DNA from: Cardiocondyla obscurior | Lineage: Eukaryota; Arthropoda; Insecta; Hymenoptera; Formicidae | Assembly (NCBI RefSeq): GCF_019399895.1 | Contig: NC_091889.1 | Span: forward strand, 186,001 to 250,000 | Direction of reading: 5' to 3' | DNA: 64,000 nucleotides | Shown here: piece after piece, positions 1 through 20,198 of the stretch | Layout: each line of letters starts with the position of its first letter | How positions within the stretch are numbered: the first letter of the stretch is position 1 | Notes under the pieces: model-generated | Database searches by the model: none | Seen by the model: only the letters and a program-made list of their open reading frames with translations | What the model was told of the DNA's origin: nothing | Translations under genes and position numbers: made by a program

Positions 1-879
1 CTTTTCGAGCTTGTCCATCTCCGCCTTTTGTACTAAAGCAAGTTCCTCGTAATAAGAGTCCTTGCTCCACTTGAACGGGTCAAACCTGTCCGGCGGGTAG
101 TTGGTGCCCAGCTCGTTTATGCTACAAAACTGAATGAGTTTTTCGTAAATGGAGGGATTCCGGAACTCCTTACGTTGTTGAATCAACATGTTCATGTCCA
201 GCCCGCCGCTTTCCATTTTCCTATACAGTCTCGCGATCTTGTCCTGTAGCTCGGCGGGACATTGACCGGGCGGTTCCGGTGGTATCGTCACACCGTAAGG
301 GTCCACCGCCTCACCGCCATTATCTGAAACCAATTCTCCGGAACGCGAGGAGGGTGACCGACGCTCAGCACCACCGCCGACGGCGACGACGGTGGTAGAG
401 GCGACGGTGGTGGCGGCGACATTGCCGGTAGGTGCCGGGAGACCGTTCTCCTCGGAATGTTCCGCGATCGATGCGACGACTGCCGCGCCCGTCGTCATCA
501 ACGACGACGATGACGACGACGGCACCGACAGCACCGACGGCGGCGGTGCAGCAACGGTCACCCCCTCATCATCGGAGACTACCGCATCGTCAAAATAAGA
601 GACCAATCGTTGCACCTTTGTGGCCGCTTCCGGCAAGTCGCTACTACTACCGGCGGACTTGCCGACGGCGGGACTATGCGAGGCTGAACGGCCTCCAGAT
701 ATGGGACTGGTGCCAGATCGGGCCTGGGGCTGACGACCGACTTGGGCATTATGCGGGGCGGCCCCCTGGGGAGTGTTCGAATTCTCCTCCTGCAGGCGCT
801 CGTCTTCCACCCCGTCCTCGCCCTCCGAGTCGGTATAGGTGGCCGTGAGAGATGCCAGAGCAACACTTTGTACAGACAT
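1..879 (-). CDS. SAP30BP: SAP30-binding protein (HCNGP family), N-terminal part
   Basis: This is an open frame of 293 codons from the ATG at 879 that runs off the start of the window, so the C-terminus is missing. The family is a nuclear transcriptional co-regulator that binds SAP30 of the Sin3-HDAC complex and has also been linked to splicing. The recognisable part lies at about residues 215-293: IPPEPPGQCP, then the family signature RKEFRNPSIYEKLIQFC, ELGTNYPPDRFDP and DSYYEELALVQKAEMDKLEK. The first 200 residues are acidic, Ser/Ala-rich and low-complexity, with LVSYFDD and VVSDDEG motifs as in other members. No intron is visible in this part. It is divergent from SdhB. Identity is secure; the exact N-terminus rests on the first ATG of the frame. 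Confidence 0.9.
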   Translation of the reverse strand, partial: MSVQSVALASLTATYTDSEGEDGVEDERLQEENSNTPQGAAPHNAQVGRQPQARSGTSPISGGRSASHSPAVGKSAGSSSDLPEAATKVQRLVSYFDDAVVSDDEGVTVAAPPPSVLSVPSSSSSSLMTTGAAVVASIAEHSEENGLPAPTGNVAATTVASTTVVAVGGGAERRSPSSRSGELVSDNGGEAVDPYGVTIPPEPPGQCPAELQDKIARLYRKMESGGLDMNMLIQQRKEFRNPSIYEKLIQFCSINELGTNYPPDRFDPFKWSKDSYYEELALVQKAEMDKLEK

Positions 880-2060
880 GGTTAGTTGGCTTTGAGTGCC
901 CGCGTTGCTACCAAGCGATATTTTGTGTGGGAACTCACCGGTCTGGCGCAGCGCGGCCTGGCCCAGCGCCCAGCTCTTCAGCCACGTAAGGGCTTTAGGC
1001 GCGGGGACAGGGAGGACCTAAATTATTTACGGGCCTTAATGATGGGCGCGTTGAGCTTTGGTCGTTTTTATTACGAACCTAAAATCAGACAAATTTATCA
1101 ATGCACGATATCAATTCAACAATCTTAGTTTTATAGTTTTAATATTAATATAAAATATTACACTTTAGACAATATCTCGCAAATATCATAATCTCTACAG
1201 AAAAAAAAATCTATCTGTAAATCGTAATATCACGTTTTATCCTATGAACTTATTAATTAGACTCTTTGTCTTCAAAATTCTCGCAATGCAAACCAAGTTC
1301 AAGTCGAGCATGCAAACTGCTCTAAAATCTTGTCGCGCGTAACATAATCGGCGTTAAAGTCAATGAGGAAATTATTAACGATGTTAATAGAAAAGCAAAA
1401 GCAGCGTTTAAAGTGCAAGGACGCTTCGGAATCGCGTGTCTTTGCTTGCTCGGTGGTCGAGATCGAGCGAACGAGCAAATTGTAGGTTAAGATTAAACCG
1501 AGTCACGATAACTCGACTACCTCTCACGGGGAAATTTCACTAACCTCAAACTTTCAACGTCCACGATCACCTAGTTCAATTCACCTCCGATCGTTCGCAC
1601 ATTGCAACCGATTCTTTATCAGATCGTGCAAATAAATATTCGACAGAGCGAGATTACTTCTGATTACTCCGCCATCAGTGTCAGGGTGGTGAACAGTGAA
1701 GTTCGCTCTTGAAAAAGGTAGGGACAATTTTTAGCGCCTCTATAGCAGTCTCTCCGGAAAAGATTAACTAAAAGCGATGACGCAAGATATTGCGCGAAAC
1801 TCAAATCAATGCTGCGGACTGTCGAATACAGCATAATTAATCTTCTTAATCAATTATTTTTAATTTTAATCTCCTTTAATATTATTTAATATTATTTTGT
1901 ATTGATTCTTATTATCGTTTAACGCAGTTGGCATTTTGTCACTAATACGATATACTTTTCAGACTTTCCCAACCTTCATTACCTTTGGTGGTTGCCTGCA
2001 GTTGGAGCAATCTGCATTCGGCGCACAAGCAGGTAGATCTAGTTACATAATGTGGGCATC
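880..2060. promoter_or_regulatory. Divergent intergenic region SAP30BP / SdhB
   Basis: About 1.2 kb separates two start codons that face away from each other. The part next to SAP30BP (880-1020) is GC-rich and the rest is AT-rich. A GT donor-like site near 1716 and a pyrimidine-rich stretch ending in CAG near 1963 would allow a 5'-untranslated intron for SdhB, but this is only inference. No coding exon, tRNA or repeat was recognised here. Confidence 0.4.
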
Positions 2061-4013
<1,953 letters not shown>

Positions 4014-4286
4014 TTAAAGAAATAGCGGATTGAATTAATTAATTCTATACACTTATGTTACTACATGCAACATTTAATCAGCAGAATATTTCGTACGACC
4101 GTAAATATATGGATCCACGAAATAGCAGTTAAAATGTCTGTAATTGAAGCATTAGTCAAGCACTACTTGTAAATAAAACAAGTTTTCGATAAGGAACTAT
4201 GTTATATGCAGTAACCACTAATACAAATACCAATCCCTTAAACGAACATTATTTAGGTTTGATTTTGTCTTATTAATTAAACATTT

Positions 4287-7200
4287 TTATGGTTCGGCGG
4301 CCATTCGGATTCTTGCAGTTTCACGCGATCGATTGTGTACTTCAGCAGTACGTAATGTTATGCCAAATATGTCTTCATGATAACGATTTTCATCCTAAAA
4401 TAATTAATACAATAAAACAATTTAAGTACATAGTGATTTTTACTGTTGCATAAATATCATAAAAAAGCGGTAAAAACAGAATAATAATACATGAAAGACG
4501 TACCCTTAATGTTAACATATATGCCTCAACTTCTTTGTCCGTCATTTGGCCATGTGTTTGAATGATTTGTTTTAAAGTTTGGTAAACGTCTTCTGCCATC
4601 GTGCAATCACCACAAACATAAAAGTGGCCGTGCTCATATACCACCATTGTGAAAATTTGAGACGCTTCTGCTTGAATTAAATCTTGCACATAAGTCTAAT
4701 AATAATAAAAAATAAAAAAAAATTAAATCTATATTATAATATATATAAATTATATACATTTAATTATATTTTTATACATATATGTGAGGTTTGCCCGTTC
4801 CTTTACTTTTTTGATTATCTTAATTACTACTGCTTCTGTTTTATCTCAACATTTTTCTATCCCAAATTAATATTTTGAATCTCCTAACGACAGTATAAAA
4901 AAGATTACGTTCGACGGTAGCCCGTTTTTTATATACGTGTTATACATGTAATTTTTCACGGGTAATATTTGTGCTTTTCGTCAAGTTTTTTTCCCGATTT
5001 TAGTTATAAAATAGTATATGTACCTTTTTAAGGCCAGGCTCTCGGGACAATGCTAAAAATACTTTATCCAAAACACCTGCCTCCAACATTTCTTGTTTCT
5101 CCTGTCTATATAAGTCCAAAGTTCTTTGACGGCAACCAAAGAAAAGCCAAACTTTACCAAACTTTTTATCTACAAAAATATAATATGTTTAAATAATATT
5201 ATAAGGGTCTTTAACATTATAATTTATAAAATATAAAATAAAAATACATAAAAAATTTGTTCGTACTCTGCTGAAGTTTCATCTGAGCAAATCGATGATG
5301 CCAGAAACCTCGAAAAGGAGCGATTCCAGTACCTGGTCCCACCAATATTACTGGTGCCTCAGTTTCCGTCGGCATATAAAAGTTTGGCGCGCTTAAATAT
5401 TAATAATCTTATTTAACGTAACATATTCATAAATGACATTTAATTAATATAAATTTAACGTTTTTTACCTTCGCACAAACACATACAGCAATTCTCCCTC
5501 AGATATTTCCCTCAGATAATTAGAGCAAACGCCAAAATGTACTGGTCCAGAGCCATCTATTTAATTTATTAAATTATTTTTTTATATTATATTTGTTAAA
5601 CATATTTAGTTAAAAATATTACATATTAATTCGCTATTAAATTTAATGTACAGGAATTACAAATAGAATTATCGACATTTATAAATACTTTGTGTTTGAT
5701 ATTGCACCACAGCAACTGTCAAGTGTATCTGTCCTCGATGCACTTGCGGAGATGACGAGATGCTGTAAAATCTCGGTTGTAAAGGTGTCAAATGAAGCAG
5801 AAGCAATGGGGCATATGGAGTTACAGATGGAAATTCATCCAAAACCTCAGCCAAATTAGGAAATTTCCAATGTCTCCAATCTTCGTACGCAGCTGGATCC
5901 TATTAAAAAGAAATTTTTTTAATATAAATTTTACTTTATTTTTTTTTAATTATTTAAGTATTGAATGTTGCTGTATGTATTCAATAGCTTGCTTTCTAAA
6001 AAAATTTTAATTTTTTAATTTTTCCATATTTTTTTCGTCTATTTTTTTGAATATTTTTAACTTAAAGTCTTAACTTTTTCTTACGTGTAAATATTAAAGT
6101 TTTGCTACATTTCGATAAACAGCTACATTTATACATTTACATATGTACATATTTACAGAAGCCAGAAGATCAAGCTGCGTCCGTTCTTTTACGTTTGTAG
6201 CTATTGAGGCAAAATATCTTAATAGATTCGGCGTAGGCGGCGTGGTAATATCCAAAAATCGAATTAATAGCATCCTAAAGGAATTCGGTAAATATCTGTC
6301 ATGAGGTATCCACGTTTTTACAATGCCTGTAAAAAAACAGTTATTAATTACTTGTAATATAAAAGAGAAAACAAATTTAAAAGAGCGGTAGCTACCATTA
6401 GGAGTATGTGCCTGTTTCTGCATTTGTAACTCGATTGGTGTATCCGAATCGAAAGGAGATTGCACGCGTTGTAAAATTTTCTCGACAAGGTCTGCACGAT
6501 TGCATGCAAATACACCTAAATGATCTCCAGGTTTATAAGAAATATCCATGCTCACTATATCATCCAATTCAAGGAGCAATGTTGTTCCACTAGACTCGTC
6601 GCCGCTTAAGTTAGTCCTTCGAAGCATATTGCACATCGTTACATTTCTGTTGTGACATTTGCTTAATGCTTTAGCAATCGGTTGAGGTTCAGCTTCTACA
6701 AAACGAACTGTGGCCGCAGATAATGCTTCAGAACCCAGAGATAAAGCTACTTCCAATAACGTATCGTCGTCGTCCAAGCAAAACGTTTCACACGCAATTG
6801 CGAAGATATCAGCGGCCCATTTCCGGAAAGTCTGCTCTTGTCCACACATTTCGTCTCCTTGGGCCAAACGCGCCAACCGTTCTCCGCCTAATTCGCCTAA
6901 CAAATTGTCAACGTAGCGGCCAAACGCACAAAAGTTCGGATAGGCAGATGACCCCAGTGCAAAAACAGCGAATCGAACATTACTGAGAGGTCCAAAAGTA
7001 TCGTCGGTTTGCGAGTCTGTTGTAGAACCACGTAAAGAATCTAGGCGATCTAATTTTTTCGATCCGCTCATATCCGTTTGACTGTTAGCTTTGATAAATG
7101 ACTTTGAAGTCGCCAAACTTATTTTATTCTCGCTATTTAAATAAGCGTCATTCATTTTCATCGCGTACAAATTTTGTGCGAAAGCCTCTCCATTTTCCGG

Positions 7201-9768
7201 TGGATCACCGTTTCCGAAAGTAGAAGTTATCACTAGCAGCAGAGCTTCGTGTTCTATGTTACTGATATCGTATTCTTCCATTGAGAGTACCTGTGAATGA
7301 AAAGCGTGACCCAGTAATTCTCCCAACTTTTCCGCATACATTTGAGACGTTCCGGTTTCTGTAGCGAAGAGCACCGTCGCTTTTATTCGACGCGACAACG
7401 CTCGTCCGAACAGCTTGGACGTAAATTTCACGGCTCTCGCAATCTGCTTGAAATGAAACTTTCGTCTCGGTTTTTTCGAAGTTGCCTTTTTATCGCGTCC
7501 TTTCTTCCATACGTGAGTTTTCCACGCTGGGTCTTGTGCATCATAAGAGGGCTTTAAATGATAAAGCGCCATTTCCTGGTGAAATACCGGCGTGGCAGAT
7601 CCAGATATCGGCGGCACAATCCATAACCAGTCCGCGGGACAGCCATTTCGCAGACGCATCTCATTTTCATAATGTTTCATGAAAGATTCTGACGCAGTAT
7701 GATGATCAACAATCGTCACGTTCTTCATTTGAAAACTGTGCAATACTGCGCAATTAGCTTCAATCATTGCTTTATCTTTCCACAGTGACGTGGAAGTCCT
7801 TGTATCGAGACCCATGTTCGTCGCTATTGTTTCGAGCATGTTATATCTTTGCGCGTCACATAAATCTCTGGAGCCAATTTCAGTGCTCATGTACCATCCG
7901 TTAAAAGGTGCCGCAGTAAATACTAAACCTCCGCAATCAAAAACCATTCCAGATACAGCCGGAATGCCGTACCATTTAAGACCCAATTTTTCAAACCAGT
8001 CGTATCTGTTCAAAATCCAAAGCAGGGTGTACAAATAAAATAATATTTAAAAAAATTAGATATATAAAATTTGATGTTTTTGAAAACTTAATTTTATTTA
8101 ACAAAAACTTACGTAGGATGACTAAGAGGTACTTCGAGCACCAAGTCGCTAGGAATGTCAAAATAATCTGGATCATGTCCATTAGCAGATAGAACCAACG
8201 GCAGTATGTCAAATCTGGTTCGCGCTCCTTTCCATCCTAATTTTATGCAAATCTACCGAAAAAAGTGACGTCTATGTTAAATTAATTTCGAAACATATTA
8301 TACGTTCCTTTTTTATGAAAAATAAACATATTTTTAGTTTAATAAATAATTCTCACCTCTGTAAATTCTACGTTCGCAGGATCGCCAAGAATAGTACCAT
8401 CTGGATTTTTATATCCGGCATAATTAATCAATTGCGCATTCCATACTCTATAATCGTGTTTCCCATCAGTGCGCTGTGGAAATATTGTTATCGCAGATCT
8501 GAAAAATTATGCGTGAATATAAAACTTATATATAAATTTATATAACATTACATTTTACCTGATATTTCCTTTATTTGTACTGTACTTGATATGATTGCAT
8601 AAAGCCTCGAACATACCACTTGTAGTTGTAACGTAACGGCAATCAAAAACCTGCAAGGGCACTCGTTTAACAAATACATATAATTTTTTGGATGTTCATA
8701 AGTTCATAAAAATTTTTTTTTTCCGAAAATATAAAAAAATTACAATGTAAAACAAACCTGTAGTTTTGACCATTGAATACGGCCAATACATCTGGCTGCA
8801 TTCCGCCAAGCTAATTTCGCACCGAAAACCAACTCCGTTTCCGTTAATTGATATGTACCAGTAGAAATCACTTCTCTATGTACACTTTCCAAACGTGCAC
8901 GATGAGCATCGCTATTCAATCTACGAGCGATTTAAATGTAAAAATAAGTTAAAAATTAAAAAAAAAAATTTTTTAAGAATTATGGATTATGAATTATAGC
9001 AGCAACTTTAGTACCTTCTAATGGAAGTAAAATATTGTTCCAAAAAGTCAGTTGCATGAAGCAAAATTTCTTCCTTCGTGCGCGGCTCTGTTCCATGACT
9101 TGGCAATTGCATTACGCTACCAAGACAGACTTGTTTCGAGCAAAGAATTTTCTAAAAATTTGTTTAATATTATTTTATTTATAAGTATAATATATAACTA
9201 CGAAAAGAACACTAGGCAACGATAATTTTCTCATAAACTAGACGAAAATGTTTTAATTACAAAAAAACATTTTTTTATTTATAAAGTATACGTTTACATT
9301 TCAAATTAAAATTTTTTTTAATTAAAATTTATAAAATAAATATGTTTGCGTTAATCGGTTTCTCTCTAATTAGAAAAAATAAAAAGAAAATTTGAAGTAA
9401 AAACGACAAGATAATTTTTTTTAAGTAAAATTATAAGAAATGACGAAAGGGACTTACGTGAATTAAATTTATAAATTAAAAAATGAATATTACAAATTAA
9501 AATCTAAGTATAAATAAAATTAACTTTTTTAAATTAATTTGTATCATATTAATTCTTAGCTTTTAAAAAATTTCGTATATTATTTTTTAAATAACGCTCC
9601 AAATTTTATTCTTAATTTCTTTAATTATACGCTGCCAATATTAAAAAAGTTTTTCTAAAATACCTCAGCATTTCTCATGTGCAAGGAATCAAATGCCTCC
9701 GTTTTATCCGCAAGATTCCTGAGTTTTGTTGGCTTCCTCTGATGAGGCGCTCCGTCGTGGTCTTTCAT
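4287..9768 (-). CDS. Nos: Nitric oxide synthase
   Basis: NOS converts arginine to citrulline and NO using NADPH, heme, BH4, FMN, FAD and calmodulin. Fourteen coding exons: 9768-9664, 9151-9015, 8920-8758, 8650-8559, 8498-8357, 8252-8113, 8005-6396, 6326-6157, 5899-5689, 5556-5469, 5391-5267, 5169-5024, 4695-4504, 4394-4287; phases close to 1142 aa. The Zn-site pair is CSKQVC (residues about 38-43). The heme thiolate lies in [11 protein letters not shown] basic calmodulin-binding segment ([18 protein letters not shown]) precedes the flavodoxin domain ([11 protein letters not shown]). That domain carries an insert of about 45 residues rich in Ser/Lys/Asp before [17 protein letters not shown], as in calcium-dependent NOS. 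FAD and NADPH motifs [22 protein letters not shown] and [15 protein letters not shown] follow. The C-terminal tail after the NADPH domain is short. The N-terminus is much shorter than the Gln-rich Drosophila one. Confidence 0.96.
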
Positions 9769-10467
9769 CTTGTTTGTTAATACTTAACTGTCCTGTCTTA
9801 CACTGAACGCAACAAGCGCAACGATAATGTGGAGAGGACGAGAAGACGGCGCAGAGATGATATAACGCAGCATCTCACGTGTCGTTATCTCACATGCGCC
9901 AGCATGCGCAACATTGATCCATTCTGGTCGTCCTCGGGATCAATCAATGGGCAGGACTTTTTACGCTAAAATGAAATATTATGACAAATTCGTGGATTTG
10001 TGATCCGATAAATTATTTAAACATTAATGATAGTATTTTAATAATAACAATAATGATAAAATAATAGTAAAAGCAATAAAAATAATTAAAATATAATATT
10101 ATAATATAGAATTACTTAATTGTCATTGCCAAGTAATTAAAAGCAAAATATTTGAATATGTTTTAAATAAATTATTTTAATATATTTTCACAGTATCGTA
10201 AATTAATAAAAAAATATATGTATATTTCTTTGAATGCTATAACTCACCTAATATGAATTTGATGATTGTACATACAGGAAAGTGAAAGCGAGATGGATGC
10301 GGGAAAAGAGAGTGAAAAATCAAGGTACATTTGATTAAATTTTGTGCCATAAAAACTTTAAAATGTATCATAGATGCTATAACTTTTATATTTTCCCATA
10401 TTAGATCCGTTATCCCGTATTATATCCGTTCCGTATCTAGTACAAAAATATACACGTGCATATGATT
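9769..10467. other. NOS upstream / Gyk downstream spacer
   Basis: This spacer lies between the NOS start and the glycerol kinase stop; both genes are on the minus strand. The 200 bp next to NOS are GC-richer and contain CACGTG-like and CATGCGCCAGCATGCGC-type sequence, likely core promoter or 5'-untranslated region. The rest is AT-rich and holds no recognisable gene. Confidence 0.4.
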
Positions 10468-12762
<2,295 letters not shown>

Positions 12763-12846
12763 ATTGGGTTTGTAGAGTTTAGATATTTAGAAAATCACAT
12801 TCACATTACTTTCCACGAAATACAGACGGTATCTACGGTATACAGA

Positions 12847-13040
12847 CTATGCAGCAGAGAGCCTCAACTGGGAATCGCGGCTTTTACGCGTACAAATGCA
12901 GAGGCTCGTCCGTGTGAAGCCAGGCGCTCTGGCCTTTTCCTTTATCAGACGGTAACCGAAGCGTTTGACTTCACACGGACGAGCCTCTGCATTTGTACGC
13001 GTAAAAGCCGCGATTCCCAGTTGGGCTCTCTGCTATATAA
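12847..13040. mobile_element. Foldback/MITE-like element, copy 1 (178 bp plus flanking 8-bp candidate duplications)
   Basis: The element spans 12855-13032. Its left arm (12855-12919) and right arm (12969-13032) are inverted copies that differ mainly by one inserted T near the left end, so about 64 of 65 bp can pair around a 49-bp centre. Both ends read CAGAGAGCC inward. The 8 bp outside are ctatgcag (12847-12854) and ctatataa (13033-13040), which agree at 5 of 8 with the three differences all transitions. That is weak support for an 8-bp target duplication, which with a CAG end would suggest the hAT superfamily. No coding capacity. It shares its arms with the element at 39859-40147 and looks like a shortened derivative of that form. 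It lies in the Gyk/Mcm2 divergent promoter. Confidence 0.8.
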
Positions 13041-13618
13041 AGGCAAACATCTAACCTTTGCTCTGTTGCATAACGCAATATTTTATTCATGCACACGTAT
13101 TCAGTAAAAAAAATCTATGACGATAATAGAAATTAATTTTAATGTTATAATAATTAAATATGTATGTACGTATAAATATAAATTTGAACAAAAAATGTGA
13201 TTAAATTTTCGTTACTGCTTATTTCCCGAGTAAGTTGAAATCTGTTATAAAAGGTATGAATCTTTGCTGTGTCGCTCGCGAAGTAAATCGCCCTGGTGTG
13301 CGTCCAGCATAAGAGATCAGTCAATCATACTAGATTATTCTCTTGGAATTTTGATATAATTGGTCAGTTTCTTAAACTTATGGCTTACTACACCCAGTAG
13401 ATCGGGCCTTATCTTTCTTTATTATCCATGTTCTGTGACACAGAGTTCCCGCCAAATGTTCTGTCTCGATACTCTCAGTTGCTCTCTGTTTCGATAGCTT
13501 ATTTGGCGATTTGCTCCTGAGTTTTGTTACGAAGAAAATATTTATAACTGTGGAAGATACATTATAATTATACGGAAGAAGAGTTTATTTGTGACGATAG
13601 CACATACTAAACGGCAAA
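13041..13618 (+). promoter_or_regulatory. Mcm2 promoter / 5'-untranslated region with E2F-type sites
   Basis: Two sequences resembling E2F sites face each other about 50 bp apart: TTCCCGCCAAA at 13446-13456 and ATTTGGCGA at 13501-13509. CGATA cores resembling partial DRE sites flank them. E2F control of MCM genes at the G1/S transition is well established in animals; use of these sites here is inference. The only coding base triplet of the first Mcm2 exon is at 13619. Confidence 0.55.
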
Positions 13619-18368
<4,750 letters not shown>

Positions 18369-19466
18369 TCCGAAGAAAAGCGATGGTGTATTTTAAATAT
18401 ACGTAACGAATTAGTATATTTTTTTTTACTCTACACATAACATTTTTTTTATACTCACACATTGACATTGTGAACGAATCGCTAATTAATTTTTTTTTAA
18501 TGTCATTATTGAATACTGTTGCACAAGTACAATTGCGATCGAAGCATTAAATATATTTTTAATAAATCAAACTTAATCGTTCCTATTATGCATTTATACG
18601 CACACAGCGGTAATAAAAATAATGCATTATATATATATTTAATATTAATTACTCTATACAGTAACTAGCGAATTATTTTCACATTTACATTCAATATCAA
18701 AAGTTAAAATCTTTATGAGAGACATTTTTAACGCAATGTAAATTTTCGCGAAGTAAAAAAAGTATCTTGAATATATTTGTATAAGATCGATATATATGTG
18801 TGCATCATACATCATACAAAAGCTGAGTATAGCAGAAACGTAATAAATTTTTTATTTTTTTATTTTTACACTAAAGCTCATAATTCTTACTTACAGCGTC
18901 GTTTTACTTTTGTTATTTTTTACCTTGGTTTTTCTAAGATTTCCACATGGACATTTAGGGGTGCCATGACCCTATGTTCTTAGTCAGGGTATAGTCGCCT
19001 ATCGGCAAGCCCCACATCACCCGGAGGACCGGCTTTCGGATGTCCATAAAAAACATTTTCCCCCACACGAAAAAAAAACCACTTTTATTATTTAATAAAT
19101 GTTTGAAAGAGGACAGAATGACGTTGCAAGTAAAATTTATTCGAGTTTTAGTGTAAGTGGAAAGCAATTATGTTAATGTAATTAAATTATAAACGTAAAA
19201 AAAAAATAAAAAATAATCATCAAAATGTTCATTTTAAGCAAACATGTCTTATACCTATGTTGAAGTAAAAATTATTTGTTAAATTACACATGTATATTGT
19301 ACAAGAGGTGTCAAGAATTTTGTTACAAATATTTTGCTTCGCGTTAGCTTGCTCTTTTCTATCTGGAGTTATTCAGCTTAAAGACAAAGTAGCATTGTAC
19401 TAAAATTGACAATGCCACTTTGTCAAAGGTATAGGTGAAAGAGTTCCTTTCACCTCACACCCTGTG
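18369..19466. other. Convergent spacer Mcm2 / ZCCHC10
   Basis: AT-rich 3'-untranslated and intergenic DNA lies between the Mcm2 stop and the ZCCHC10 stop. The one feature that stands out is the GC-rich island at 18947-19047, listed separately. No coding exon was recognised. Confidence 0.4.
18947..19047. other. GC-rich structured island bounded by 8-bp inverted repeats
   Basis: ATGGACAT at 18947-18954 is matched by ATGTCCAT at 19040-19047. The 85 bp between are GC-rich against a strongly AT-rich background and contain several possible stems: ACCCT with AGGGT (about 18969-18990), GGGGTG with CACCCC-like partners, CCGG-AGGA-CCGG near 19021, and AAGCC with GGCTT. It could be a small structured RNA gene, a remnant of a mobile element (for example a LINE end), or a regulatory palindrome. 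I do not recognise a known RNA family. The strand is undetermined. Confidence 0.4.
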
Positions 19467-20198
<732 letters not shown>

